Program-made: the position numbers and the translations under genes
In this document: positions 13,105-26,285 of the stretch, piece after piece
Layout of the letters: each line of letters opens with the position of its first letter
Numbering within the stretch: position 1 is the first letter of the stretch
From: Drosophila persimilis
Taxonomy: Eukaryota; Arthropoda; Insecta; Diptera; Drosophilidae
Length of the DNA stretch: 64,000 nt
NCBI RefSeq assembly: GCF_003286085.1
Contig: NW_020825298.1
Span: 11,718,001 to 11,782,000 of the forward strand
Reading direction: 5' to 3'
The notes under the pieces: generated by a model
Databases searched by the model: none
The model's input: the letters and a program-made list of their open reading frames with translations, nothing else
Told to the model about the DNA's origin: nothing

Positions 13105-15738
13105 TTCACAAAGTAAATTGAAGAATGAAAAGCACATCTAAGGAATATATAGGCTGTCCTAAAGAAAAATTGGAGAAACTAATAGGAGGTCTTCACTGAG
13201 ACGAAATAATATTCAAATGTGGGATATATGTAGTTTCTACATTTAAAATACAACATTTTGAAACTCATTCACCTTTCACGGTTGCTGCTATATTTATACA
13301 AGATCTTTATCTACAATCTTGAAAAGTTTCTCTATCGATGAAGCAGGGACTATCCCACTATCTAGTAGGAGATTTTTTAAAGGAGCATCAATTCCCCTTC
13401 AGGATTCCATCATTGTAGAGACCTTCCATTGTAAACAGGCTTCTAGGCCCACAGCTTTCCCTCTCAAAGACACCACATTATTAGTTATAGACAATGCCAT
13501 CAGTCGCCTCCTCGTTTTCTTTGTATTCTTTTGGTAATTCCCACAAATTACCCATAAGCCGCGGCCTAATAGCATCTCCCTTCCCCCTCGTAACCCTCCT
13601 AATATGCGTAACAACACCTACTTAGGAGTAGAGGAGAGTCGAACACTGAATCACAGCCAGTCCGACCAGATCTTGGGAGTACGAATACGAGTCGAGTCCG
13701 AGTCCGAGTCGGATCTGCCATTAATCAGTTGTATTCCCATAAATCAGAGAAGAGAATGGGATTGGGAAGGGAGCCATGAAGAGAGGCATGATCAAAAACA
13801 AGAGAATCATCATGATCAGGGGAGGGTGCTACAAATATAAATTTATGAATAAATTAGAAACAAATTAAATATGTTAATGATTCGAAGTCGAAGTTCGAAC
13901 AACAATGATCGCTCGATCTGCGATCGAGAGAGCGGGAACTTCGAACATTTGGGATCTCCAATCGACAGAGACACAAAGAGAGAGGAAACTTCGAGAGATC
14001 TCGCTTGAATCTTGGATCTTCTTCGATCTGTAGATGATTTCTCTCGCTTGCTTTTGTTTGTGAATTATGCGCGGTAATTAATAAAATGGAATATTTATGA
14101 TAACATTTATAAAACACGAAGTTGCCTAATTCGATTACCAGATTTTTTGGTCATCCGTTCGTTTGTTGCCAGACTCCGGACTCGGCAGTGAAGATACGAT
14201 ACTCGTATTTTATGGCACAAAAAGAGGCAGTGCCAGCTCTTGACTTGGAATCCTCCTCACATGCCCTGGTAATTGCGATGAGGTGGAACTGTGATAATCA
14301 TGTTTAACCGACGGACAACGGCTGCAGGGCCTCTCCTCCTCTCAGACTGTATAATTTTCTGTGTCTCTCTCTCTCTCTGCGTCTCCCCCGATGTTGGTAA
14401 CATTTCATGCATTTCAATGAGTTCGTCAAATGCAGAATATAAAAAAAATATACAGGGAAAAGGAGAGAGAAAAAAGAGATCCAAACAATTAATTTGCATA
14501 ATAATCAAGCCAAGGGGAGGGTTTAAATATGGCTATATGGGATGGAGGAGGGCAGCAAAGAGGGAGGTTCAACAACCATATTAATAATCATTAATTAAGG
14601 CGACTAATTAACGCTGACATTAAGAGACTGCATTTTAATTACACCCCTAAGTCCGATTGGATTTCATTTGATATTAGTTTAGTTTTTGTGTTCTGTCTGG
14701 CTTTGGAGATTGCACAATACCTACACAGCGACAAAATATGATATGGAATGGAGTGAAATAAATCATAAATAAGAACACTATAAGAACTTTTTACAGTATT
14801 TCCGATGACTATTTTATAGTAACAGTAATGCTTTAAATTATTCTTGCATAAAAAAATGGAAAATGTGATTAAATAGTACCATTTATTATATCACTGTTCT
14901 ATCAGATCCTCCATAAAGATTATGGTTATGCACCATTTAATTGAAAAAAGAAAAGCATGTCTTCACCGACGCTTTGTTCTTAAATTTCTTCTATTCAGCC
15001 TCTCTCTTTCCGGTTGAATTCCCTTTTTTACTTGATTTCTTGCAGTGCATCTCCAATTGCTTGTACAACATCTCTATTCTATTTGATTAAATGCATTTAA
15101 TTTGTTGGCAAATTTGCACAAAAATATTCGATTAATGCGCTTTTTTGTTAGGTTTTAATTTAATTTATCTGCAACACAAACTTAATTGTTAATTCCACGA
15201 GCCTGACTGCACAAAATCAACAAAAAAGAACAATCGGAAAAGTAGGATCGAAATCTTAGATACCCTGGAATACTGCATATAGATCCAAACCACTTTGGAT
15301 GTTTAATGAATGTATCTTCGAGGTTTGGTAACCACTACTTTTAAAGAAGCACAAAACAATATTGGCTTGATCACAAAAAACACGATATAATATAGTAATA
15401 CGATCTTGAAAGCAGCAAATCAGGATCAACTGAAGCGTATGTGGCATGGAAGTGGACAGAATAACAAGGCTAATATTGTCTTAACAGTTTAAGCTGTAGA
15501 TTCGGAACACTCTCCATCCCTGGCTTACAAAATCATAAGACCCTGCTATCTTTCCAGGGTATCAACCACCAGAAGGAAGCAGAACGAAGGCGGTTGTTTT
15601 TTGCTCATTTTTCCTTACTTTTTCTTTGTGTTGGTTGCTGCCTTTTTTTGTTGCCTTGCAAGACAAAATGCAGTTGCTGTTGTCGCTGCTGCCTCTGAAT
15701 ATAGATGTATGTATCTGTATAATTGCTCGAGTGCATTA

Positions 15739-15759
15739 GTGTGTGTGTGTGTGTGTGTG
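15739..15759. repeat. (GT)n microsatellite
   Basis: An uninterrupted GT dinucleotide run of about ten units, followed by a shorter GTGTGT run a few bases later. Confidence 0.85.
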
Positions 15760-18700
15760 CATCTGTGTGTTTCGTGTGTCGGCGCAATTAAGTTTGCGTT
15801 TAATTTGCAATTATCCAAACGACTCAAACTAATTAGCGCCACTTTGATTAAGCCTGCCAACAACAAAATGGAAATGAAAATGGATAGTGGATAATGGATA
15901 ATGGAAAAACGGAAAATATTTGCAGCTTTTCCATGATACATAGTCACAGACCGCAGAGGGGGTGAAGGTAGGGAAGAAAACCGAAACCAAAAATAATAGT
16001 TAAGTGCAAAAATCTTTATTCGATTTATGACGAAGGGAATTGCACATGATTGGAAATCATTGTGGCCCTGAAATATATCCACAGCATTTACATGGGTATG
16101 GGCATGGGTATGGGTATATGCATAGATTATTGGCCATAAAATCTCCAAACAGACAACATCTGTGGTGGGAATCGTTTTTGTAGGGAATTATAAATTCATT
16201 CCGGCAAACAAAAGACTTAGGCAACGAACTAGAGGGCGAGACATCTGCGAATCTGTAGCTGTAGCTGTGTCTCTATCTAAATCTGTATCTGTTCGATGTG
16301 AATGAAACCAGTAATCCAGTTACATGTTTGAGCCCATTTCCAGGGCAGTTGATGAGATAATCTCCAATCAGCGATGGGAAATCTGCCGATATATAGAGAG
16401 ATATTAAGATACATACTCGAAAATAGAGAGAGAGGGAGGTTTCTGTACCATCAAATCTAATCATAGTTTCTCCATTTGCCTCAGAGTGTGTATCTAGATG
16501 ATAATCTATTAAGATCATAGATGTTTCAATGATGAGATCATCTCTCTAACATGCATACGAGTATTTCCTTTGCTCATAAAAATAATCTTTATAGATCTTT
16601 CCAACACATTCCCCCAAAACTCATTCGACACATTTTATAGATTCTGGAAGGCACACTTTTACCTTCAGTGCCGATAGATCGGAGATCCGAATGATCTGAG
16701 TCATTTTTGTTTACCCTAATAAAGAAAACTCTTAGCAGTAAGTTCTGAATCTTTAAGGTACAATAAATAATTGTGATTCATCATTTGATCGCATTTAGAA
16801 AAGCTTGGAATTCATATCCTACAAATTCACTGATTCCCATTCTTCGATTGATATTATTGGTAAATCGCATAGGAGATGCAATTTTAAACATTTCGGATAA
16901 CTAATAATGTTTAATATTATGGAACCATAAAGTTTTGTTTTAAAATTTGAATGCCATTCGATTTGAATGGGCTTTGAAGATCGAGCTTGTATTTGAAATA
17001 TAATTGCTTTGAAAAGTTGAGGCATCCATACAGTGGGTTTGTTTTCTTTTGGAACATAGTATTTTTGCAGAGTATTAACTTCCTCAAAAACTCACCAAAA
17101 ATCCAACTCTTGTGCCTCTTCGTATGTTCATGTAAACTTTCCTTTCGCTTGTTTCTCGCGCAGATGAAATTATTCAGTGTTTGGCGGTTGTTTTGGGACT
17201 TGTGCATAAATTAAATTAAGGCAGACTTCCCGCTCGACTTGCAGATGCAGGGTATCTCCCAATGATGGGAAGGGGTAGAGGTAGAGAAGGAGATCCGGGA
17301 GATGGGAAGGGGCAGAGGCAGAGCAGGGGATCCCAGAGATCGGAAGAGGAGACATGGAAGAAGCTAACAATTCCATTTGGCCTGCTGCAGCAATTGGAGC
17401 ATGTCGAACGGGGCTTTGGGGGCTGTTCGGATCCTAATTAACTTGTTGCCATAATTGCTCACTTTTTATGTGTTGCATGTGATTGTTGCATGCTGCTGCT
17501 GCTGCTGCTTCTGCTGCTCCTGCTTCTTAGGGGGCAACACTGGCCAATGGAAGAGTGCTACAAATTTCAATATAAATCAAGAAGTGCTGCTCGTGCGACC
17601 TCATAAGCGCCGACAAAACGGTAACGATGTGACTTTTATTATGTCCCAAAGACGACGCCACATGGAACCCACACACAAGGAGAGACAGACAGACAGATGG
17701 AAGAAGAAGGAGAGAGAAAGAGAGAGAAAGAGGGAAACAGGGAAACACAACGAAATGAGAAACATTTGGCGCCGGAGCAATTAGTTATCAAAGACGTCGC
17801 TCATTGACAAGCAAAAGTCAAAGCACTCGAAGTGCCACCCAAGACAGAGGGACAGAATGGGGATGGGAATGGGAAGGGGAATGGGCAGGAAAGCTATATA
17901 AAGTGGACATTATCCCCATATATATAAATGATGACTCATCCACGGGTCCGATATGAAGACAAAAGAACGACGACACCGAAGACGAAGATCGACTACCGAA
18001 GTTTTTGGTGTAAGTGAAGGCCCCCGCCTGGAGATGGAGCCTCTCCCTTCCTCCTCCATCCCTCTCTTTAACGTGCCGTGGCATGTTGTGTGTAGCACCG
18101 CCCCAAATCATGGCAGCGTGTGCCCCAGACCCCAGACCCCAGACCCCAGAGACGTATATTAAAACGTAGCACCGGCTAAACATTGATCCTTATCGACATG
18201 GTCCCAGAGAGCGAGAGGCATGGGGCTTGTGTGTAGTACCCACTCGATCTGGGGAGAGGCTGCAATTGGTAGCCAGAACAGCAGTGGCAGTGGCAGCAGT
18301 GGCAGCAACAACTTAGCACGAGACACACTGTGGACACAGCACGCAAGTCTCAAGAGGTGCCTCTGTCTACGGACAGCCACAACATATCCCTTCATGCTTT
18401 ATGAGGAATCGTTGTAGCTGAAACTTAACAGTTTGTTGATGTTCGAAAGTTAATGTATACTTGGTACGGGTTATCCGCTTGATTACGAAAATATCGAGAC
18501 TCATACCTTTAGCTCCTTAAAAGTGCGGCACTGATTTAGAGACAACGAACTTTAACAAAAATTTTGTTAAGCCAAAGTTTATGTATCTGAAATAAAGTCA
18601 AGGAACAACAGCATTAAGATATGAATATTCCATAGTTTATAGTTATTAATTCTTATTTATTAGTGATAGATAATAGTATAACAGATAAATCTACTCCTAT

Positions 18701-21700
18701 AGTATTTCCACTTAAAAAAGTTCGCTCAGAAACCAAACCTCAGCCCCAACTCAAATTCGAGTTTTGAGTTTATATTTTATGTCTCCATCTAATTAAATCT
18801 AATATATATTTATGTATCTCCAAATTTCAATCTATGTATCGTTTTATATTCGTTTAGCGATGAGATACAACTTCCTATATAGAGAGAGATGTGAGTAACA
18901 TCCTACTGACCCATTCCCACCCCAGGCCCCAAAATGAATTCATAATTCGACTCAAACTCGACTACGAAATGTATGCGCTAATTAAATAAACATAAAACCC
19001 TGGCCGGGCATTATCTACGCCTCCTTAGCTTATCGGCCAGCGACATGTGTAAGAGATCGAAGAGATCTCTGGAGCATTTGCATATTTCTGCCCCGATTTG
19101 GGGATCGCCTTTTGGATGCCCACGCACCTGGGGCCATAATGAGGCTGATTAGAGCGCGTTTTTGTCGTAGGTGTTGCAGCGTGTAAGATTAGATTAGGCT
19201 AATCAGCTGGATCTGCCACAGAAGGGGGCAGATAGTGCGCAGCTATGGAAAGATCAAAACCGAAAGCCGTGGGGCATGTGAATGGCCCACTCGCAATACG
19301 GAGGAGAGTGGCCAATGGCCAATGGCCATCGATAATTGCGGCTAATTAACTCTGCAACTGCAACGTTGCACCGCTGCAATGCGATTTATAATTTGAGTTT
19401 GCCACAAATTAAAATTGCCATCGGGCAAGGCATTTGCGGCATGCGACGCTGCGAAATCTGACAAGCGGCAACAGCATAATAAAAATATGTGAAATGTGAA
19501 ATTAAATAGGACGCATCCAGCAGCTGCCTCAAATGCACTGAGAGAAACCAGAGGAGAGACAAAGGATACCAAGGAAGATTGGGAGGGTCTTGCGTGATTA
19601 TCCTTTGAAATGTTTCATAGATTGTTTGAAGAGAATTCCGACAAGTGAAAGGACATGATCGAAAGAAGTTTTAGAGCCTGATCCGTGGGTAGTACTAGTG
19701 TTATATACATATTTCAATTCACAAGGGAGAGAGAGAGAACGCAAGAGTAACCCTATACTCTTCCAGTACCCGGTATAAAGAAACTTGGAAACTTTCACTG
19801 ATAATATCTCATTTCTTCCAGTGCCCTTTTCGTTGACATATCTGGGCGTGCCCCCCAAAAAAGGAGCACATCTCAGCCATGCCCTGTTCTGGCCTGTTCT
19901 GCCCTACCCTTTGCTCACTAATTTGCCATTTAGTGAGGCATTCAAGGCATTTGGGTGACAAGAGCAAGAGCAAGAGCAAGGACGGACACAAGGCGGCCAA
20001 AACTTTAATGGCTTAATGTGGCAAATGTGGCAATGTGGTATATTTTGGCCTGGCCCAAAGCATTGGCCACATTTCGAGCAATTTTTCTGTTATTTGTCTG
20101 ATTTTTCAATCAGCAGGAGAGAGAGAGAGAGATGTAAGAGATGCAGAGTGCGGTGGAGGCAGTGCAATTACTCGGCCGCAGAGCAGATCGCTTAAAATCT
20201 TATTAAGTTTTGTTTGTTTTCATCATTATTTTCACGGCCGAGGCCCATTTTCGGCCATTAAGAGTGAAAATCTTGTGTAAATCGAATTATTTGTAATTTA
20301 TGGTGTGGCAGCAGCAGCAGCCCCTGCTCCATGACTCCCCGACTTGTCCAGTAAATGGAGGATTATTACCCATCCAGCCGTCATCAGCCATCGTCCCGAG
20401 CCCCATCCAGTCATCGACTCGAGGTATAGCCATAGCTAAACCAATAACCATTAAGCGTGCTAAAATCAATCGCAATTGCCCGATGCTGGCCCGGTACTGG
20501 TCTGGCCTGGCCTCCACCTCCACCTCCACCTGATCCTCTCCAGACTCCTCCACTCTGCGACTCCTCTCCCTCTTTCTGCGGTTACAATTTGCAGACGATT
20601 TGCGGTTCCGACTCTCTGTCTCTCTCTGTGCGATCGGTGGTGTGGGTTACCTCAAAAGCCAACATGGCTGGAGGATCGGATCCGCAACCAGCTCCAAGAG
20701 AGGGGGGTCTACAGACCAAACTGGTTCAAACAGATTATCGATTTTCAATTACGCGGCGAGTGTGCGGCTAAGTAGTTTGGTTTTTGTTTGGTCTAGCAAT
20801 TTTCGAAGGCAAAACTGCAGCTGCAGTCCCAGGTCCAGCAATCATTTAGTAAGTAATCGAAAGGCGGGGAAAAATAGGGGTAAAAACGATCCAACAATAC
20901 AAATTATGGAACGGACTTGGATGAAAAAGATTACCAAGAATGAATATAAATAATTTGTGGAAAAATGTGCATAAATTCCGAGCTAAAAATTAAGAAAGGG
21001 TATCCATTTTCAAAAGATATTTCCAACAAATTTCAGGAAACATAATCAAAAAAGTTTTTATAGGAATTGCTAAAAGAGCTCAAATTCAGTTTTCGCCAGA
21101 GTTCTCTACAGTAACTCATAAAAGTTTCTAAAGTGTTAGTTAGTTAGTTAGTTACCTCCCAATGGATTAAACAAATTGAGTGCGACACTCGGCAGCAACT
21201 ACCCATCAACCTCGTGAGTCTGTCACTCACTAACTAACTTTCCGACTAAGTGGGTGAGTGGAGCTAACCATATACATACTCATATATATGTAGTTGTAGT
21301 ATCTTATCTAACGAATCGTTTAGCAAGTATAACCCGTTTGCTGCCGGCGTGTGACTTGTCCCGCGAGATCTATGAATGAAAGCGGCTTCCCGAAAGGCAG
21401 CCACTGCCACAGTGAATGCGAGGAGACCCCAAGTTGGGAGCTATGCTAATCGGTGGGATTATAATTAATTAATTAGGCAGCTAGCCATGATCCGCTTTAG
21501 GGATCACTCTCTTTCTCTGGAGGCTCTGGGATGAGCCTCTGTCCGAGTTTGCGGCCTAAGTCTTTTGGTTTTGGTTTGCCTTTGGTTTTGGTTCCGTGTC
21601 CCAGACTTCGGTTCATTTTTGGGTCTTACTGCCTTGATTGTTGTTCCAGCGAAGCGTCAGAAATTTAATCAAAATTTTCATAAACGCTCTCCGCTCCAAA

Positions 21701-23552
21701 TTGCACATTTAATGACAATAATTTGCGTAATGGATTTTCATGTTCTCGTAATTGAATTTATTTTAATTTAAACTAAATTGCGCTACGCGTTACACGAATG
21801 GGGATGTGGATGTGGATGGTGTATGGTGGATGGTGGAGCCCCATCGGAGGCAACGGAATGTATAATTTTATGCGCTCACGCGGCCGCTCCACTAATTGAT
21901 TATAATTCTGTCAGTCGCCACCGTTGCAGCAGGCTGCCAGGCGACCTGCCACTGCCACCGCAGCCTGTCCCGATGCCACTCCTGGTACTTCAGCTGGGCA
22001 TGTGTCCCAGAGTCGCAGTCTCTGGATCTGCTCCACATTTCGCGCATTATTTCGCGCTCGTTAGCCGGCTTCGGGCTGCTGCAACATCACCATACCCAAG
22101 TCCCAGCCCATCATCATCGACAGCATCACCATCAGCCTCTCGATCGGCAGTGCTCCATCATCAGTCTGGGGGCTTGAGATGCGTGCGTGAATCGATCCTA
22201 TCGTGATGCTACAGCAAGTATAATAATTTTGGGACTTCGTATCTATCGTACTACTCTTCATCTATAGAAACTTTCCTTCTGTTCTGATGGCGAGGCATGT
22301 ATTCCTAGACAGAGAACATTCCGACTGCCTTTAGTTTCTTATCCTTATGTTTTCCTAACTATTTATCTATCCCCCACCCAAATCATAGGTCCTTGCCTTT
22401 TAGAAACCTCTGAAACTTATATCGATCTCTGCTTAAACTGTCCCACAAATCATAACCCCATTCCCCATTAAAATCACGCACTCCTCTCTAGATATAAGCG
22501 ACTGCTGTGTGCCTGGCAGGTGTTTCGGGCGATCGAGCCCAGCGATCGATTCGCTTCGTGGCAGCCCGTTAATAAATACTCATCGCCGTACACAGTGGCC
22601 CGGTGTCCAAGGGTCCAGCGTCCGGTGGGGAGATGTGCGGCTCTGAAGAGAAGGTGTTCTGTAAAACTGTTTGATGGATTTCATAATAGTCGGACATTAT
22701 GTTTGTTTCCGCTGTCAAGCGATGCTGTTGCCGCAATTTACTTTTTATGAATGTCAATGGTTTTTTAATTAATTGCAGGCCATTTTCGGAAGGCAGGGCC
22801 CCCCCACCCTCGTTTTGGTGGATACTTTATGGGCGTCGCTCTCATATGCAAAAAAAATTACGAACTGCTTTGGGGTATTGCATAAATCTGGATATTGATA
22901 GCCGTTCATTAATGCCAACCAATTCGATTCGATCGATGCGATCGTAAAATTTGTCTCACTTTTTGATGTGCCAATAACAATTCTCTCTATGAGCCATAAA
23001 AATAATTCCCAAATTTAATTCCGATTCGCCGATTTCTGTTTCATTCCGTTCCGATCGAGAGTCGAGAGCCTCTCTGCAGTTCATTAAAGGCGCTTAAATT
23101 GTATTTCAATGCAGAGTCCGGAGGGGGTCCACACGAGCGCCAGAAGCGCACAAATCCAATCAAAATGCACACCGAAGAAGACGCCGCTCCAGACCTCAAG
23201 TCGGTCGACGTCGACGTCGACCCCCTGTGCGAGTCATTGTCGTAAATCACACATTAAAATATTTATTTGTATTTTTAGTTGTTCAAAAATTAGCTAAGAG
23301 CCCTGCTCGGACGGACCCTGGCCATCGGAACATCGATCGTCTTGGGGTCGTCGCAGTCGCAGTCGCTGTCTCTGTCGCTGTCGGAGACGGGACGCTGGGC
23401 TTTTGTTGTGCGAGTGAATTTTAATTTCCTTTTTATGATATTTTAATTTATTTCAGCGTAAATCAAAACCCAAACGAGGGCTCTCGCCCGCTGCAGGGGC
23501 TGCACTTTTAATAAATTAGATTACTCTTCAGGTCTGCACATCGTCTCCGGAG

Positions 23553-23572
23553 TGGAGTGGAGTGGAGTGGAG
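23553..23572. repeat. GAGTG pentamer tandem repeat
   Basis: Four consecutive copies of the pentamer gagtg in otherwise non-coding DNA. Confidence 0.75.
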
Positions 23573-25012
23573 CACCGAACGGCGCTTCCATGGATCCCAT
23601 CCCCTCTCTGACATCAGCGCGAACTGCATAAATCTTTGGCCCTACGCAAGAGGCGGGAACGGAGAATCGATCCTCTCTTCTCGGAGGCTAACAAGCTGGA
23701 AACACTTTGAGGATGAGGTCTAAAGATCTGCATCTGCATCTGGATCTGTGGCATGCAGACCAAAGATTGCTTTTTCACAGCTTGTGGTACGTCCGGCGGT
23801 TTATTAATTTGACGTTTCCCTTCCAGTTGCGGCAGCCCAAGGAGCGGACGAGTGGACCAGCGGAACGGGGCAGTTAACGGTGCAACAATTTGTATACTTT
23901 TTCAGCTCCACATCCCTCTTGCCCCTGTGGGCGTGGCCAGGGGAGTGGGCGAGGTCCCACAGCAATTAGAACGAGATATGTTTTGGGGATTCGTTTTATG
24001 GTGGGACTTCACTGTTAAAGCTCCATGAAAGCTCTTAAAAGTTTAAGTGGGTTCAGTTGAATTTCACTAGATGTCGCCAGCCAGTTTCCCCTCTTATACA
24101 CAGCTTATGCATGAATTTCTGGTTATTTTTTTTGTTTTTAATATAAATGTAGATTCATTTTGAAGACTTAGTTACTTGGTTAGTTATTTTATTTACATAG
24201 TCTATATATATACATATATGCGTTAGTTGACCGAAGATATATTCCCCTTCGAACGCCCCTCTTGAGAGAAAACTGTGCATCCCAGTGCATCCATTCCTTA
24301 ACAGCTCTGTTGAGAGTCGTTCCCCATCGAACCATTGGCCTGCTCTTGGACTGGAAGGATTCATTTCAGCAGGGGTAGCTTCAAACCAGACCTGTAAAGC
24401 AGCATAATGAACCCCCAACAGAATGTTGCCCTACAGAGGGGTTGTTTTCGGGGGAGGATTGAAAGCTGTTCAGTCGGTGAACAGTTCTCTGTTGAAATCA
24501 AACAGAACCTTCGATAACAGAACTCTGGTAGAAGGAATTAAGAGAAGTATGGAAAGGGTTTAAAGGACCCTTCTCTGTTCACAGCGAATGTTGGTGATGC
24601 TGTTGCCCAGAAAGGAGAGGAAAGACAGCGAGCGGATAAGTTAATGTACAATGTCTGTTCGCTTTAAAAGCATATGAGGCGATGTTGTCTTTATGCCTGA
24701 ACAGAGAGAGCCCTTCCTCCCTTGGCCCCCTGCTCCCACCGATGGCTGTTTACCCGCCTTGAGATGTGGGATGGGCGGGATCGGGAGAAAGAGTACGCCA
24801 GGGCATCGCATTTGCATAAAGCAGCGATGTTGAGGATGAGGGCGACGATGACGACGTCACCAACTTGTTAGCGGACGCTGGCATTTTTACTTGCATACAT
24901 ATGCAGAGATAATGCGCCGCCCATTGCCACCCAATGGCCACGTCCTTGCCACACCAACCACCACCCCAGCCGCAATGGCAGCCTGCAGCAACCTAGCCAA
25001 CGCCATGCATTT

Positions 25013-25053
25013 CAGCGACAGCGACAGCGACAGTGGCAGTGGCAGTGGCAGTC
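25013..25053. repeat. CAGCGA/CAGTGG hexamer repeat
   Basis: Three copies of a cagcga unit followed by three of a cagtgg unit. It makes open frames on both strands that I do not regard as genes. Confidence 0.75.
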
Positions 25054-25718
25054 TCAGGGGCTGGCAATGTCATGGCTGCGTGCGTGTCTAAGGGAGCACA
25101 TAAGTCCCAGAAATCCCAGCGAGTCGGTGTCGTGTGCTTTGGGGGCATCTCGATGGAACTACGAAATAGAATGAGGAGGCGGAGGCGGAGGCGGACAGTC
25201 GGCCGTCCGACTTCTTTGCTGATTAGTGATATATGCATATGCATTCGAGGGCAGGGGATAAGGAGATGGAGCGTCTGAAGGATGCGGGATAGAGAGATGC
25301 AGAGTGACATTTCCACTTTTACTTTGGAACAGTTACACTTTTTTTTCGTTCTGTGTAATCAAAACCTCCGAAATCTCCTCCACAAAAGTTTCGCTTTTTC
25401 TCAAATCTTCCATCTAAAATCTTCTTGAAATTATAAGTAAATATTTTGCTATGATTATTGTATGTCCTTTAGGTTTTATCTGCAACAGAGTTATGCTAGA
25501 TTCCACCTCTCAATCGGGTTCGCTTTTGGATTACTTACGCATTTACTTTTACGTGAGAAGCGATAAGGATATCATAGTTAGTCACCGTCGTCTTGCGACA
25601 CAATACAAGAGAGATTGGTGTTACACAATTGTATTAAGTACGGACTGCGCCAGTGACTGTGGCAAGTCCGATGTTTCTCTCACCGAGAGACACTCACCCA
25701 GAGAGACAGTACAAGACG

Positions 25719-26169
25719 CCATGCAACCTAACTTGGAGCCCGTCCAGATTTTGTCTACGTCGCTAGTCAAAGCGAATGTAGGGGAAAGCGGCGAGCAGGT
25801 TCTGGGAGAGGATCGGGCGTCTACAGTGCTCGACATTCTACAGGCCGACTGCAAATGAAGTCAGACGCTACTCGAGCTCGTGGGTCAGCAGGAGGGGCTG
25901 AGTGCAGAGCAGCGGCAGCTGCTCATCCAGCTGATGTTCTGCTACTATGAGGACCGTGGGCTACACTTGTCGCTGCAACGCAGCTAGAGAACGAGATCCT
26001 GCAGGTCTTCCCCAAGGAGCTGTTGGAGCATTACCGTACCCAGAAGCGTGGGAAGATCTATGTGCGGTTCTCCAACAGAAAATACAAGAGGGTGAGATTT
26101 TCCCACCAGGAGCCGAAGCGAAGGCGGGTGGCTGAGAACCGTGACCGCGTCTACGCCACTGAGCCATAG
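25719..26169 (+). pseudogene. Broken small gene, unrecognised family
   Basis: I do not recognise this family. Starting at the ATG at 25719, or within a longer frame opening at 25451, the plus strand has a gene-like reading frame. It is cut by an in-frame TGA at 25856-25858 and continues in the same frame through a plausible segment (SQTLLELVGQQEGLSAEQR, then a CYYEDRGLHLSL stretch). Around 25979-25987 it meets a TAG, and the protein-like signal moves to another frame, reading QLENEILQVFPKELLEHYR onward to a TAG at 26167-26169. The last 60 residues are basic (KRGKIYVRFSNRKYKRVRF) and could bind nucleic acid. AATAAA follows at 26172-26177. One nonsense codon plus one frameshift suggest a decayed gene; sequencing error or an unusual intron would be the alternatives. 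It runs tail-to-tail with the coiled-coil gene at 26286. Confidence 0.5.
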
Positions 26170-26171
26170 AC

Positions 26172-26177
26172 AATAAA
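26172..26177 (+). terminator. Poly(A) signal after the broken gene
   Basis: AATAAA begins three bases after the terminal TAG of the broken gene, suggesting that it was, or still is, a transcription unit of its own. Confidence 0.4.
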
Positions 26178-26181
26178 CATA

Positions 26182-26187
26182 TTTATT
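26182..26187 (-). terminator. Poly(A) signal of the coiled-coil gene
   Basis: AATAAA on the minus strand, about 100 bases beyond the stop codon of the large coiled-coil gene. It sits only a few bases from the opposite-strand AATAAA of the broken gene. Confidence 0.5.
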
Positions 26188-26285
26188 AATTTGGAAATTC
26201 GTTACAACAAACATTATTTACGTTAACCGGCGATGAGCAGTTCTATCAGCGAGTATTCGTAGTCGTAAAATCTAGTGAACATCTT

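Larger units (their letters stand above)
13105..25450. other. Long gene-free region downstream of al
   Basis: More than 12 kb with no ORF showing gene-like composition or recognisable domains. It holds a GT dinucleotide tract (15739-15759), CTG-rich, GAGTG and CAGCGA simple repeats, and many AT-rich homeodomain-type motifs, including TAATTGATTA at 21893-21902. The density contrasts sharply with the gene-packed DNA after 26 kb. Cis-regulatory DNA for al is the likely content, by analogy with other homeobox loci; single elements cannot be proved here. I saw no tRNA B-box and no transposon termini. Confidence 0.45.
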
